Origin: an uncultured Clostridia bacterium
Lineage (GTDB): Bacteria > Bacillota > Clostridia > Oscillospirales > Oscillospiraceae
DNA length: 44,128 bases
Direction of reading: 5' to 3'
Assembly: GCA_946625125.1 (NCBI GenBank)
Contig: CAMOSU010000007.1
Location: 1 to 44,128, forward strand
The translations under genes and the position numbers were made by a program. The notes under the pieces were generated by a model, which was given only the letters and a program-made list of their open reading frames with translations, was not told where the DNA came from and searched no databases. Shown one piece after another: positions 31,615 to 39,984 of this stretch (positions within the stretch are counted from its first letter, which is position 1; every line of letters begins with the position of its first letter).

Positions 31615-32886
31615 ATGGAGGAGCTGGAGCGGCTGCGGGAAGAGATCGACGAAATCGACGGCGCGCTGGCGGAGCTTTTTGCCCGGCGAATGTCCGCAGC
31701 GGCGAAAATTGCCGCCTGGAAGCAGGCCAGAAAGCTGCCCGTCCGGGACCCGGCCCGGGAAGCCCAACTGCTGGACCGGGGCGCCGCCCGAATGGAGGAC
31801 CCGGCCCTGCGCCCCTATTTTCGCAGTTTGCAGCAGGAGCTGATGGCCCTTTCCCGCAGCTATCAGGAAAGCCTGATGGGAAGCTCACAGCCCCGCCGGG
31901 AGGGAATTCTTTTCGCCCAAAAGGGGGAATTGCCCCCGGTGCTCCCCCGGAACCGGCGGGTCTTTCTGGTCACGGACGACGGCGTTCCCCTTCCCTGGGT
32001 CCGGCGCGTGGCCGCCCAAAGTCCAGGCGCGGAGATTTACAGCTTCCCCCAGGGCGAGGGCAGCAAAAACCCGGAGACCCTGAGGCTTCTCCTGGAGGCC
32101 ATGCTTCGGGCCGGGCTCACCCGCCGCGACTGTCTGGCGGCGGTGGGAGGCGGCGTGGTCTGTGATCTGGCAGGGCTGGCGGCGGGGCTCTATATGCGGG
32201 GCATTGACTGTTATTACTTCCCCACCACCCTGCTGGCCATGGTGGACGCCTCCATCGGGGGAAAAACCGCCGTCAACCTGGGAGGCGTGAAGAACGCCGT
32301 CGGGCTCTTCCGGCAGCCCAGAGCTGTGGTCATTGACCCCGGCGTGCTGAGCACCCTGCCCCCGCGCCAGCTTGCCAACGGGCTTGCGGAGGCGGTGAAG
32401 ATGGCCCTGACCCATGACGCGGGCCTCTTTGCCCGCTTTGAGAACCCGGAGGGATACGGCGACACAGCGCAAATCATTGCCGCCTGCCTGGAGATCAAAT
32501 CCGGGGTGGTGGCCGCCGACGAACGGGAGGCCGGACTGCGGCGGGTGCTGAACTTCGGCCACACCCTGGGCCACGGCATCGAGGCCGCGGCGGAAGGCCG
32601 CCTGCTCCACGGGGAATGCGTCGCCCTGGGCATGCTGCCCATGTGCGCCCCGCCCCTGCGGGAACGGCTGCGGGCTGTGCTGGAGCGGCTGGAGCTTCCA
32701 ACTTATGTTAACTTCAATGAGATCGACCCGGAGCAGATCATGGCGGCCATTGCCCACGACAAAAAGGCTGGACCGGACGGCTGCATTGAAACCGTATCCG
32801 TTCCCGCGCCGGGGCGCTTTGTGTTTTGCAGGCAGTCTCCGGAGGCGCTTCGGGCTCTGCTGCTGACGCTGGCAAAGGAGAATTGA
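31615..32886 (+). CDS. aroB: Chorismate mutase - 3-dehydroquinate synthase fusion
   Basis: A 423-residue bifunctional protein. Residues 1-90 are an AroQ-type chorismate mutase (LERLREEIDEIDGALAELFA, then RRMSAAAKIAAWK and PVRDPAREAQLL), with the conserved Arg, Lys and Asp-Arg-Glu positions in place. Residues 95-423 are 3-dehydroquinate synthase: AVGGGVVCDLAGLAAGLYMR, FPTTLLAMVDASIGGKT, EAVKMAL and the metal-binding NFGHTLGHGIEA and LLHGECVALGM. Thus one chain has an early (DAHP to dehydroquinate) and a post-pathway (chorismate to prephenate) activity. A longer upstream frame exists, but the promoter and GGAGG-like site support 31615. It is first in the operon. Confidence 0.92.
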   Translation: MEELERLREEIDEIDGALAELFARRMSAAAKIAAWKQARKLPVRDPAREAQLLDRGAARMEDPALRPYFRSLQQELMALSRSYQESLMGSSQPRREGILFAQKGELPPVLPRNRRVFLVTDDGVPLPWVRRVAAQSPGAEIYSFPQGEGSKNPETLRLLLEAMLRAGLTRRDCLAAVGGGVVCDLAGLAAGLYMRGIDCYYFPTTLLAMVDASIGGKTAVNLGGVKNAVGLFRQPRAVVIDPGVLSTLPPRQLANGLAEAVKMALTHDAGLFARFENPEGYGDTAQIIAACLEIKSGVVAADEREAGLRRVLNFGHTLGHGIEAAAEGRLLHGECVALGMLPMCAPPLRERLRAVLERLELPTYVNFNEIDPEQIMAAIAHDKKAGPDGCIETVSVPAPGRFVFCRQSPEALRALLLTLAKEN

Positions 32887-32887
32887 A

Positions 32888-33574
32888 ATGGAACGCAATA
32901 CCGCTGTGCTCTTCGTCCACGGGATTCAGGGGCAGCCGAAGCAGTTTCAATTTATGATGGAGGCCCTGCCGGAGCAGGTGGAAGTCCGGGCTCCTCTGCT
33001 GCCCGGCCACGGGCAGGGCGTCGGGGAATTCCGCCGCTCCGGACGGAAGCAGTGGCTGGAGGCCGTCCTGGCAGAAACGCGGGATCTGCTGAACCAGGGC
33101 TACCGGGTGGTCTACGTGGGCCACTCCATGGGCTGCCTGCTGGGGCTTCGGGTTTCCGGGATGCTGAACCATCCCTATCACGGGATGCTTCTGTTGTGCT
33201 GTCCGTTCCGGATTCAATTATGGGACCGGCACAAGGGGGACCTGGCAGCCGAAAACGGCCGGGATCTCCGGGCGGAGGCGGCTCTGGCCGGAAACAGCGT
33301 TCCCATCCGGGGTCTGCGGGAGCTGCCCGCCCTGCTGCATCCCTATTGGGAGCTGCTGCGGCTGATGGGTCAGGTCCGGCGGCAAAAGCCCCGAGGCCCG
33401 GAAGGCGTCAGATTCTTTTTCTCAGACTGTGACGAGGTGGTGAGCCAGCGCTCCGCCCAATGGGCAAAGCGCTGGCCCGGCGCCGTGGTACAGATTCTGA
33501 GGGGCTGCGGCCACTGCTATTTCCCTGCGGACGTGAAAGCGCGGCTGATTGAAGCCCTGAACTCTGAACTCTGA
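32888..33574 (+). CDS. Alpha/beta hydrolase embedded in the shikimate operon
   Basis: A 228-residue serine hydrolase. The oxyanion segment FVHGIQGQPKQF is followed by the nucleophile elbow YVGHSMGCLLG, an acid candidate in FFFSDCDEVV and the histidine in RGCGHCYFP. PLLPGHGQG near residue 40 resembles monoglyceride lipase or carboxylesterase relatives. The ATG comes one base after the preceding stop, so the two are translated together. It has no known role in aromatic biosynthesis; it may be a thioesterase or esterase that travels with this operon. Cytosolic, with no signal peptide. Confidence 0.85.
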   Translation: MERNTAVLFVHGIQGQPKQFQFMMEALPEQVEVRAPLLPGHGQGVGEFRRSGRKQWLEAVLAETRDLLNQGYRVVYVGHSMGCLLGLRVSGMLNHPYHGMLLLCCPFRIQLWDRHKGDLAAENGRDLRAEAALAGNSVPIRGLRELPALLHPYWELLRLMGQVRRQKPRGPEGVRFFFSDCDEVVSQRSAQWAKRWPGAVVQILRGCGHCYFPADVKARLIEALNSEL

Positions 33575-33626
33575 ATCAATGGCGGCCACCGGCCGCCGCT
33601 GCAGCTCCTGAACCGGAGGTTTTGCC

Positions 33627-34700
33627 ATGAACAACACATTCGGAACCCACGTCACCCTGACCCTTTTCGGGGAGAGCCACGGGCCGGAGATTGGCTGTGT
33701 CATTGACGGACTGCGGCCCGGGCTGAAGGTGGAGGAGGATTTTATCGCCCATCGCCTCGCCCTGCGGCGGCCCGCCGGGGCCACCGCCACAGCCCGGGTG
33801 GAGCCGGACCCCTTTCGCATCGTCAGCGGGGTTTACCGGGGCCGGACCACCGGGACGCCGCTGTGCATTCTGATTCCCAACACCCAGGCGAAGAGCGGAG
33901 ATTATGTTAACTTATCGAATACGCCCCGACCCGGACACGCGGACTATACGGGGGCAGTCAAATATCGGGGATTCAACGATCCCAGGGGCGGCGGACACTT
34001 TTCCGGACGGCTGACGGCGCCTCTGGCGGCCGCCGGAGCCATCTTCCTGGCGGCCCTGGCGGAGCGGGGAATCCGAATCGGCACCCACCTGCTGCGCTGC
34101 GCCGGGGTGGAGGACCGGGCCTTCGGTGATTTCCGGGCGGACCTGGAGAGCCTGGCCAGGGCGCCCTTCCCGGTGCTGGACGCCGTCCGGGGCGAGGCCA
34201 TGAAGGCCGCCGTTCTGGAGGCTGCCCGCTCCGGAGACAGCCGGGGCGGGGTGCTGGAAAGCGCCGTCATCGGCCTGCCCCCCGGGCTGGGGGAGCCCTG
34301 GTTTGACACGGTGGAGGGGCTTTTGAGCCACGTTCTCTTCTCCATTCCCGCAGTGAAGGGGGTGGAGTTTGGAGACGGCTTCTCCCTGGCGGAGCAATTC
34401 GGCTCCAAGGCCAACGATCCTTTCCGCATGGAGGACGGCAAAATCGTCACCGAAAGCAACCACAACGGCGGGGTCAACGGAGGCCTTACCAACGGCATGC
34501 CTCTGATCTTCCGCACGGCGGTGAAGCCCACCCCCTCCGTCGCCCTGCCCCAGCGCAGCGTGGATCTGGCAGCCGGAAAGGAAACCGAGATCCGGATTCA
34601 GGGACGTCACGATCCCTGCATCGCCCCCAGAGCGGCGGCGGTTCAGGACAGTCTGACGGCTCTGGTTCTGTTGGATCTGCTGAAGGGAAGCGGCAAGTAG
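33627..34700 (+). CDS. aroC: Chorismate synthase
   Basis: A 357-residue FMN-dependent enzyme catalysing the last shikimate step, EPSP to chorismate. Motifs: LFGESHGPEIGCVIDG, RPGHADYTGAVKYRGFNDPR, GGGHFSGRLTAPLAAAGAI, the NHNGGVNGGLTNGMP segment and RHDPCIAPRAAAVQ. GGAGG lies 9 bases before the ATG. The 52-bp gap before it holds a short GC-rich inverted repeat. Length and motifs are typical. Confidence 0.97.
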   Translation: MNNTFGTHVTLTLFGESHGPEIGCVIDGLRPGLKVEEDFIAHRLALRRPAGATATARVEPDPFRIVSGVYRGRTTGTPLCILIPNTQAKSGDYVNLSNTPRPGHADYTGAVKYRGFNDPRGGGHFSGRLTAPLAAAGAIFLAALAERGIRIGTHLLRCAGVEDRAFGDFRADLESLARAPFPVLDAVRGEAMKAAVLEAARSGDSRGGVLESAVIGLPPGLGEPWFDTVEGLLSHVLFSIPAVKGVEFGDGFSLAEQFGSKANDPFRMEDGKIVTESNHNGGVNGGLTNGMPLIFRTAVKPTPSVALPQRSVDLAAGKETEIRIQGRHDPCIAPRAAAVQDSLTALVLLDLLKGSGK

Positions 34701-34755
34701 CTGTTACAAACATTCGTATAAGAACCCTGCCGCGGGTTTTGGGCGCTTTGAGATT

Positions 34756-36138
34756 ATGAAACGATACTTTCTGATTGGCGAGCGGCTGGGACACAGCTGC
34801 TCCCCGGAGCTTCACCGGGCCTTTGGCCGGTACGAATACGAATTGAAGGAGCTCTCCCCCGGGGAGCTGGGGGCTTTTTTGCAAGACCGGCAGTTTGCCG
34901 GACTCAACGTCACCATCCCCTACAAGGAGGCGGTGATCCCCTATCTGGACCGGATGGACCCCATGGCTGCCGCCATCGGAGCGGTGAACACCGTGGTGAA
35001 TCGGGAGGGAACACTCTGGGGCTATAACACCGATTATGACGGGATGAAGGCCTGCTTGGAGCACCTGATCCTCCCAGGGACGGACCGGCACCCCCACGGA
35101 GAGGGCCAGCCTCTGGCGGGAAGCTCCGTGCTGATCCTGGGGACCGGCGGGAGCTCCAAAACCGCCCTGGCTCTCTGCCGGGATCTGGGGGCTGCCCGGA
35201 TTGCCCGGGTCAGTCGGACGGGCAAGGAGGGCGCTCTGAGGTATGAGGAGGCCGCCGCCCGCTTCGGACCGCGGCCTGCGGCCTCTGCCTCCCCGGCGGC
35301 ATACGCCCCGGGGAATGGTTTGGAACAGACAGGAGGAACCAGGCTGCTTCTGATCAACTGCACCCCTGTGGGCATGTGGCCGGAGGCGGAGGGCTGTCCC
35401 CTGGATTTAGCGCGGCTCGTCTCCCCGCCTGCCCGGCAGTCTGGGGAAGTTTGCTTCTCCCTTACTATATCCGGGGTATTCGACTGCGTATACAACCCCC
35501 TGCGGACCCGCTTGGTGCTGGAAGCCCAGGCCTTGGGCGTCCCGGCGGCGGGCGGGCTGGAGATGCTGGTCCGGCAGGCGGCAAAGGCCTGTCAGCTCTT
35601 CACCGGAGCTCCGGTGGAGGAAACGGACGTCCGATCTGTTTACAAGGCTCTTTTGGCGCGGCGGGAAAACCTGGTGCTGATTGGCATGCCCGGGGCGGGA
35701 AAAAGCACCCTTGCCCGACTGCTTGCACAAAAAACCGGGCGTGAATTTGTGGACATTGATGAGAAAGCTCAGGAAATTGCGGAAAAACCCATCCCCTCCA
35801 TCTTTGCCGAAGATGGAGAGAGCGCTTTCCGAGCGCTGGAGGCCTCCATTGTGCAGGGCCTGGCAGAAGGCGGCGGCAGGGTGATCGCCGCCGGAGGCGG
35901 GACGGTGCTGCGCCGGGAGAATCTGCTTCGTCTGAAGCAAAACGGACGGCTGATTTTTCTGGACCGTCCCCTTGCAGCCCTGGAGCCCTCCCCGGAGCGT
36001 CCCCTGGGAGACACGGCGGAGAAGCTGGCGCGGCTCTACGCGGAGCGTTACGGGCTTTACGCAGCCGCCGCGGACCTGCGGATCGACAACTCCGGCTCCC
36101 CGGAGGAAGCGCTTCGAAGGATTCTGGAGGCTTTGTAA
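34756..36138 (+). CDS. aroE: Shikimate dehydrogenase - shikimate kinase fusion
   Basis: A 460-residue bifunctional protein. Residues 1-290 are shikimate dehydrogenase: GERLGHSCSPELHRAFG, the catalytic Lys/Asp region GLNVTIPYKEAVIPYLD, GAVNTVV, and the NADP-binding LILGTGGSSKTA. Residues 297-460 are shikimate kinase: Walker A LIGMPGAGKSTLARLLAQ, the substrate-binding DIDEKAQE and ESAFRALEA regions, and AAGGGTVLRREN. It converts 3-dehydroshikimate to shikimate-3-phosphate in one chain. The kinase portion corresponds to aroK. The ribosome site is weak, so some of its translation may depend on upstream coupling. Confidence 0.95.
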   Translation: MKRYFLIGERLGHSCSPELHRAFGRYEYELKELSPGELGAFLQDRQFAGLNVTIPYKEAVIPYLDRMDPMAAAIGAVNTVVNREGTLWGYNTDYDGMKACLEHLILPGTDRHPHGEGQPLAGSSVLILGTGGSSKTALALCRDLGAARIARVSRTGKEGALRYEEAAARFGPRPAASASPAAYAPGNGLEQTGGTRLLLINCTPVGMWPEAEGCPLDLARLVSPPARQSGEVCFSLTISGVFDCVYNPLRTRLVLEAQALGVPAAGGLEMLVRQAAKACQLFTGAPVEETDVRSVYKALLARRENLVLIGMPGAGKSTLARLLAQKTGREFVDIDEKAQEIAEKPIPSIFAEDGESAFRALEASIVQGLAEGGGRVIAAGGGTVLRRENLLRLKQNGRLIFLDRPLAALEPSPERPLGDTAEKLARLYAERYGLYAAAADLRIDNSGSPEEALRRILEAL

Positions 36139-36164
36139 ACTGTATCAGTCCCTTGCGCAATAGA

Positions 36165-36194
36165 GCGGATTTCTCACCGCCCTCGAAATGACGG
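36165..36194. repeat. Half of the palindromic repeat inside the shikimate operon
   Basis: GCGGATTTCTC followed by CTCGAAATGACGG matches the right arm of the 27309-27396 element. It lies in the 73-bp gap between aroE/K and aroQ, so the element entered or remained inside an operon. Confidence 0.65.
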
Positions 36195-36211
36195 AAATGG
36201 GAGAAAAGCGG

Positions 36212-36646
36212 ATGAAGCTGTTGATACTGAACGGGCCGAATCTCAATCTGCTGGGAATTCGGGAACCGGAAATTTACGGAAATCAAACATATCAAGATTT
36301 ATGTAAACTGGCAGAAGACCACGCCCAGGAGATCGGCGTGGAGCTTGAGATCCGGCAGAGCAACCACGAGGGGGTTCTGGTGGACTGGATTCAGGAAGCC
36401 CGGGGCCGCTTTGACGGCATCGTGCTGAATCCCGCGGCCTATACCCACAGCTCCGTGGCCCTGCTGGACGCGGTGCTGGCGGCCGGGGTACCCACAGTGG
36501 AGGTTCATATCACCGACCCGGAGCGGCGGGAGCCCTTTCGCCGGATCAGCTATGTCCGGCAGGCCTGCGCCGCCGCCATCGCGGGACACGGGTTTTCCGG
36601 GTATCTGGAAGCCATGGATTATCTGAAATCACTGAACGGAAGGTGA
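36212..36646 (+). CDS. aroQ: Type II 3-dehydroquinate dehydratase
   Basis: A 144-residue flavodoxin-like enzyme forming dodecamers, converting 3-dehydroquinate to 3-dehydroshikimate. Motifs: LLILNGPNLNLLGIREPEIY with the catalytic Arg and Tyr loop, RQSNHEGVLVDWI, ILNPAAYTHSSVAL-type segment, and VEVHITDPERREPFR with the catalytic His. I chose the ATG at 36212 because GGGAG precedes it and the conserved N-terminus starts there; an open frame extends to 36188 across the repeat arm. Confidence 0.95.
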   Translation: MKLLILNGPNLNLLGIREPEIYGNQTYQDLCKLAEDHAQEIGVELEIRQSNHEGVLVDWIQEARGRFDGIVLNPAAYTHSSVALLDAVLAAGVPTVEVHITDPERREPFRRISYVRQACAAAIAGHGFSGYLEAMDYLKSLNGR

Positions 36647-36710
36647 TTCTTCCGTTCTTCGGAAAGCGATCCCTCAGTGTTTCGTTTTCCTGTAGAAAGG
36701 AGCCATCGCT

Positions 36711-37952
36711 ATGATGATTCGAGTAACGCCCTCCCAGGCCTTTGGGAAGGTCACGGCTCCGCCCTCCAAGAGCATGGCCCACCGGCTGCTGATTGCGGCT
36801 GCCCTGGCCAGAGAGCCCCGGGCGGTGGAGAATCTGGACTGGTCTGAGGACATACTGGCCACGCTGGACTGCCTGGAGGCCCTGGGCGCGGAAATCACAC
36901 GGCAGTCAAACGGCGTGGTCATCGGTGGGCTGGACCCCTTTGCCGTGCCGGAGGGAGCGGTGCTCCCCTGCCGGGATTCAGGAAGCACCCTGCGCTTTCT
37001 CCTGCCCCTGGCCCTGCTCTCCGGGCGGCAGATTGTCTTCACCGGCTCGGAACGCCTGCTGGAACGGCCTCTGGAGCCCTATGAGCAGATCTGCGCGGAG
37101 CAGGCGCTGTTCTACAACCGGCAGAGGGACCGTCTGAAGGTGTGCGGGCCGCTGCGTCCCGAGGAATTTCAGCTCCGAGGAGACCTGAGCAGCCAATTTG
37201 TCACAGGGCTTTTCTTCGCTCTCCCCTTCCTGGAGGCCCCCAGCCGGATCACGGTGCTGCCCCCGGTGGAGAGCAGTCCCTATATTGATATGAGTCTGGG
37301 GGTGCTGCGGAATTTCAGCATCCGGGTGATGGACGTGGGCCTGGGACGCTGGCACATCCCCGCCAAGCAGAAATACCGTCCCCATCCGGTAAAGGTGGAG
37401 GGAGACTGGTCCAACGCCGCCTGCCTGCAGGCGCTGAGCTTTTTGGGCGGGCAGATCGACATCAAGGGCCTGGACCCCCTCAGCGCCCAGGGGGACAAGG
37501 TATTTGCCTCCTATCTCAAAACACTGCAGCGCAAAAAACCCAGTCTGAACATCTCCGACACCCCGGATCTGGCTCCCATCCTCATGGCTCTGGCAGCGGC
37601 AGGCCGGGGGGTAGTGCTGGAGGGAACAGACCGGCTGAAATACAAGGAATCTGACCGGGGTGTGGTCATGGCCCGGGAGCTGGAAAAGTTCGGCATCACC
37701 GCCATAGTAGACGAGCATCGGATCTGGGTGGAGGACGGCGTGCTCCAAACCCCCACCCAGCCCTTGGACAGCCACGGAGATCATCGCGTGGCCATGGCTC
37801 TGACGGTACTGCTGACCCTGGTGGGAGGAAGCCTGCAAAACGCCGAGGCCGTGACCAAGAGCTGGCCGGGCTTCTACGATGTGCTGCGGAAGCTGGGCAT
37901 CGTCATCGAACAAACGGAGGAACCCAAGCTTGAAGATGGATCTGGAATTTGA
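36711..37952 (+). CDS. aroA: 3-phosphoshikimate 1-carboxyvinyltransferase (EPSP synthase)
   Basis: A 413-residue enzyme joining PEP to shikimate-3-phosphate. Motifs: APPSKSMAHRLLIAAALA (substrate-binding Lys and Ser), CRDSGSTLRFLLPLALL, LRGDLSSQFVTGLFFALPFL, the SDTPDLAPILMALAA active-site Asp, DRLKYKESDR and DSHGDHRVAMALTVL. In the PEP-binding loop the residues are SGSTLRFL, with Ser at a position often occupied by Gly or Ala. AAAGGAG precedes the ATG. The 3' end overlaps the DAHP synthase start. Confidence 0.96.
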   Translation: MMIRVTPSQAFGKVTAPPSKSMAHRLLIAAALAREPRAVENLDWSEDILATLDCLEALGAEITRQSNGVVIGGLDPFAVPEGAVLPCRDSGSTLRFLLPLALLSGRQIVFTGSERLLERPLEPYEQICAEQALFYNRQRDRLKVCGPLRPEEFQLRGDLSSQFVTGLFFALPFLEAPSRITVLPPVESSPYIDMSLGVLRNFSIRVMDVGLGRWHIPAKQKYRPHPVKVEGDWSNAACLQALSFLGGQIDIKGLDPLSAQGDKVFASYLKTLQRKKPSLNISDTPDLAPILMALAAAGRGVVLEGTDRLKYKESDRGVVMARELEKFGITAIVDEHRIWVEDGVLQTPTQPLDSHGDHRVAMALTVLLTLVGGSLQNAEAVTKSWPGFYDVLRKLGIVIEQTEEPKLEDGSGI

Positions 37953-38964
37953 ACGGAAGCTCACCATCCCCATGGAGACCAAGAAGCTCTATCCCGTGAC
38001 CCCGGAGCTGGAGCCCATTGTGGAGGCTCGGGCCGCCGCCCTGCGGGACATCTTTGAGGGCCGGGACCGGCGCTGCCTGCTGATCATCGGTCCCTGCTCC
38101 GCGGACAATGCCGACGCCGTACTGGAATATCTGACCCGCCTGGGGAGGATCGCGGAGCAGGTCAGGGAGAAGCTGTTCATTGTGCCCCGGGTCTTCTCCA
38201 ACAAGCCCCGCACCAACGGCGAGGGCTATATGGGACTGGTGCATCAGCCCGACGCGGCGGGGCGGCCGGACCCCTTCAAGGGAATCATTGCCGTGCGTTC
38301 TCTCCACCTCCGGGCTCTGCGGGAGACCGGCTTCACCTGCGCCGACGAGCTGCTCTACCCGGAAAACCACCGCTATCTGGACGATCTGCTGGCCTACGTC
38401 ACCGTAGGCGCCCGCTCCGTGGAGGACCAGCAGCATCGGCTGACCGCCTCAGGCCTGGGGATTCCCGTGGGAATGAAAAACCCCATTTCCGGGGATCTCA
38501 GCGTAATGCTCAACGCCATTCACGCCGCCCAGACGGGACACAGCTTCATCTATCGGGGCTGGGCCGTCCATTCCCAGGGCAATCCCCTGGCCCACGGGGT
38601 GCTGCGAGGCCGGAAGAATGAAGCCGGAGCGCGCATTCCCAACTACAGCTATGAAAACCTGCGTCACCTGGCGGACCGCTATCTGGCCTCCGGAGCAAGG
38701 AATCCGGCTGTCATCGTGGACGCCAACCACGAAAACTCCGGCAAAAATCCCTTCAGGCAGCCGGAAATCCTTCGGGACGTGCTGGCAAGCCGCCGCCGGG
38801 ACCCGGAGCTGGGCCGGCTGGTCAAGGGCTTTTTGGTGGAGAGCTATCTGGTGGACGGCTGTCAGGCCCCCGGCGGCAGCGTCCGGGGCCAGTCCATCAC
38901 TGACCCCTGTCTGGGCTGGGAGAAAACGGAACGCCTGATCTGGGAGCTGGCCGACGCCCTGTAG
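37936..38964 (+). CDS. aroF: 3-deoxy-7-phosphoheptulonate (DAHP) synthase, AroFGH type
   Basis: A 342-residue class I DAHP synthase joining PEP and erythrose-4-phosphate, the committed step. Motifs: LLIIGPCSADN, IVPRVFSNKPRTNGEGYMG, PVGMKNPISGDLSVMLNAI, FIYRGWAVHSQGN and VIVDANHENSGKNP. No extra ACT or chorismate mutase domain; feedback sensitivity cannot be read reliably. The start is uncertain: GGAGG (37916-37920) is ideally spaced for a TTG at 37930, two codons upstream of the ATG at 37936. Either way it overlaps aroA by at least 17 bases. It completes the pathway set in the operon. Confidence 0.95.
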   Translation: MDLEFERKLTIPMETKKLYPVTPELEPIVEARAAALRDIFEGRDRRCLLIIGPCSADNADAVLEYLTRLGRIAEQVREKLFIVPRVFSNKPRTNGEGYMGLVHQPDAAGRPDPFKGIIAVRSLHLRALRETGFTCADELLYPENHRYLDDLLAYVTVGARSVEDQQHRLTASGLGIPVGMKNPISGDLSVMLNAIHAAQTGHSFIYRGWAVHSQGNPLAHGVLRGRKNEAGARIPNYSYENLRHLADRYLASGARNPAVIVDANHENSGKNPFRQPEILRDVLASRRRDPELGRLVKGFLVESYLVDGCQAPGGSVRGQSITDPCLGWEKTERLIWELADAL

Positions 38965-39043
38965 GAACGGCCCCGCCACAGTACGCTGTATCATAAAATT
39001 CTGTATTCTTCAAAAATGGATTGATAAATTTTCCATTTAAATG

Positions 39044-39072
39044 TTGACGTATTTGAATTTTTATGCTATATA
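39044..39072 (+). promoter_or_regulatory. Promoter for the repeat-protein/radical SAM operon
   Basis: TTGACG (39044-39049), a 17-bp spacer and TATATA (39067-39072). It lies in a distinctly AT-rich stretch (38990-39080) unlike the flanking DNA. The leader to the ATG at 39185 is about 105 bases. Inside it I see no clear riboswitch fold. Confidence 0.75.
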
Positions 39073-39184
39073 GAAGGAAAGGGGATTATTTGGTCCTTTT
39101 TCCAAAAAATCCATCCGCCGGACCGCAGGAGCCCCTTCGATACAGTTGATGAAGCAGATTTGACACAAAACAGGAGGGAGTACA

Positions 39185-39913
39185 ATGGCAGGCAAGAAGG
39201 TTGCAGGCATCTCGGCAACGGTGAAGAAAAAAGAAGCAGTCCTTGAAACCGGGATCAAGTCGAAGAAGTATACAGTTGTCGTGATTCCCGGGCGCGGCAG
39301 AGTCAGGGTTCCGGCAGTGGAAGGCTCGCTGTATTTCAGAGGCAATTATTCCCAGGATACCGGCCCGACCCATGTAAAGGACGTAAAGGGCGATCTGTAC
39401 TTTGACGGCAGCTACACAAGGGACACCGGCCCCACCTACAACAAGGACATCAAGGGCGATTTGTACTTTGACGGCAGCTACACAAAGGACACCGGCCCCA
39501 CCCACAACAAGGACATCAAGGGCGATTTGTACTTTGACGGCAGCTACACAAAGGACACCGGCCCCACCCACAACAAGGACATCAAGGGCGACATGTATTT
39601 TGACGGAAGCTACACAAGGGACACCGGCCCCACCCACAACAAGGACATCAAGGGCGACATGTATTTTGACGGCAGCTACACAAGGGACACCGGCCCGACC
39701 CATATCAAGGATTCGGCGGATGTGGGTGATGATCACATTAAATACGTGAAAGGCCCCTCTGACTTCTCCCGTGAATTCACCATCAGCGGCGTGTTATCAA
39801 AGAAGGACTATCTCTACCTTGCGCGCCGCGGCTGCACCATGAAAAACGGCGTGCTGACAGTTCCCGCCAAATATGTAGACGCGGTCCGCAAGTATCTCAA
39901 GCTGGACAAGTAA
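39185..39913 (+). CDS. Tandem-repeat protein 1, likely substrate of the adjacent radical SAM enzyme
   Basis: A 242-residue protein without signal peptide or membrane span. Residues 1-46 are a Lys-rich leader-like region ending in VVIPGRGRVRVPAVE. Residues 47-178 are six 22-residue repeats of the form GDLYFDGSYTKDTGPTHNKD(IK). Residues 179-242 form a tail with the FTISGVLSKKDYLYLARRGC block, holding the only cysteine, then VLTVPAKYVDAVRKYLK. The leader end and tail match the second repeat protein (42183), while the repeats differ in length. GGAGGGAG precedes the ATG. I recognise no family. The pairing suggests a RiPP-like precursor in which Tyr, Phe or His in each repeat is modified; a structural repeat protein is the alternative. 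Confidence 0.85.
   Translation: MAGKKVAGISATVKKKEAVLETGIKSKKYTVVVIPGRGRVRVPAVEGSLYFRGNYSQDTGPTHVKDVKGDLYFDGSYTRDTGPTYNKDIKGDLYFDGSYTKDTGPTHNKDIKGDLYFDGSYTKDTGPTHNKDIKGDMYFDGSYTRDTGPTHNKDIKGDMYFDGSYTRDTGPTHIKDSADVGDDHIKYVKGPSDFSREFTISGVLSKKDYLYLARRGCTMKNGVLTVPAKYVDAVRKYLKLDK
39323..39718 (+). repeat. 66-bp coding tandem repeat, six units
   Basis: Six units encode 22 residues each. Units two to six are nearly identical at the DNA level, including silent positions, while the first differs most (GSLYFRGNYSQDTGPTHVKD). This gradient suggests growth by recombination within the array. Confidence 0.92.
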
Positions 39914-39926
39914 TAAACAACGGAAC

Positions 39927-39964
39927 TGCCGGGCTGCAGACTGAAGCGGATCTGCAGCCCGGCA
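39927..39964 (+). promoter_or_regulatory. Strong intercistronic hairpin between repeat protein 1 and the radical SAM gene
   Basis: A perfect 13-bp stem (TGCCGGGCTGCAG with CTGCAGCCCGGCA) and a 12-base loop. It is followed by A6G rather than a T-run, so it should not fully terminate. Such hairpins often stabilise the upstream mRNA or reduce readthrough, which would make more repeat protein than enzyme. Confidence 0.8.
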
Positions 39965-39984
39965 AAAAAGAGGAATGAAAACCA

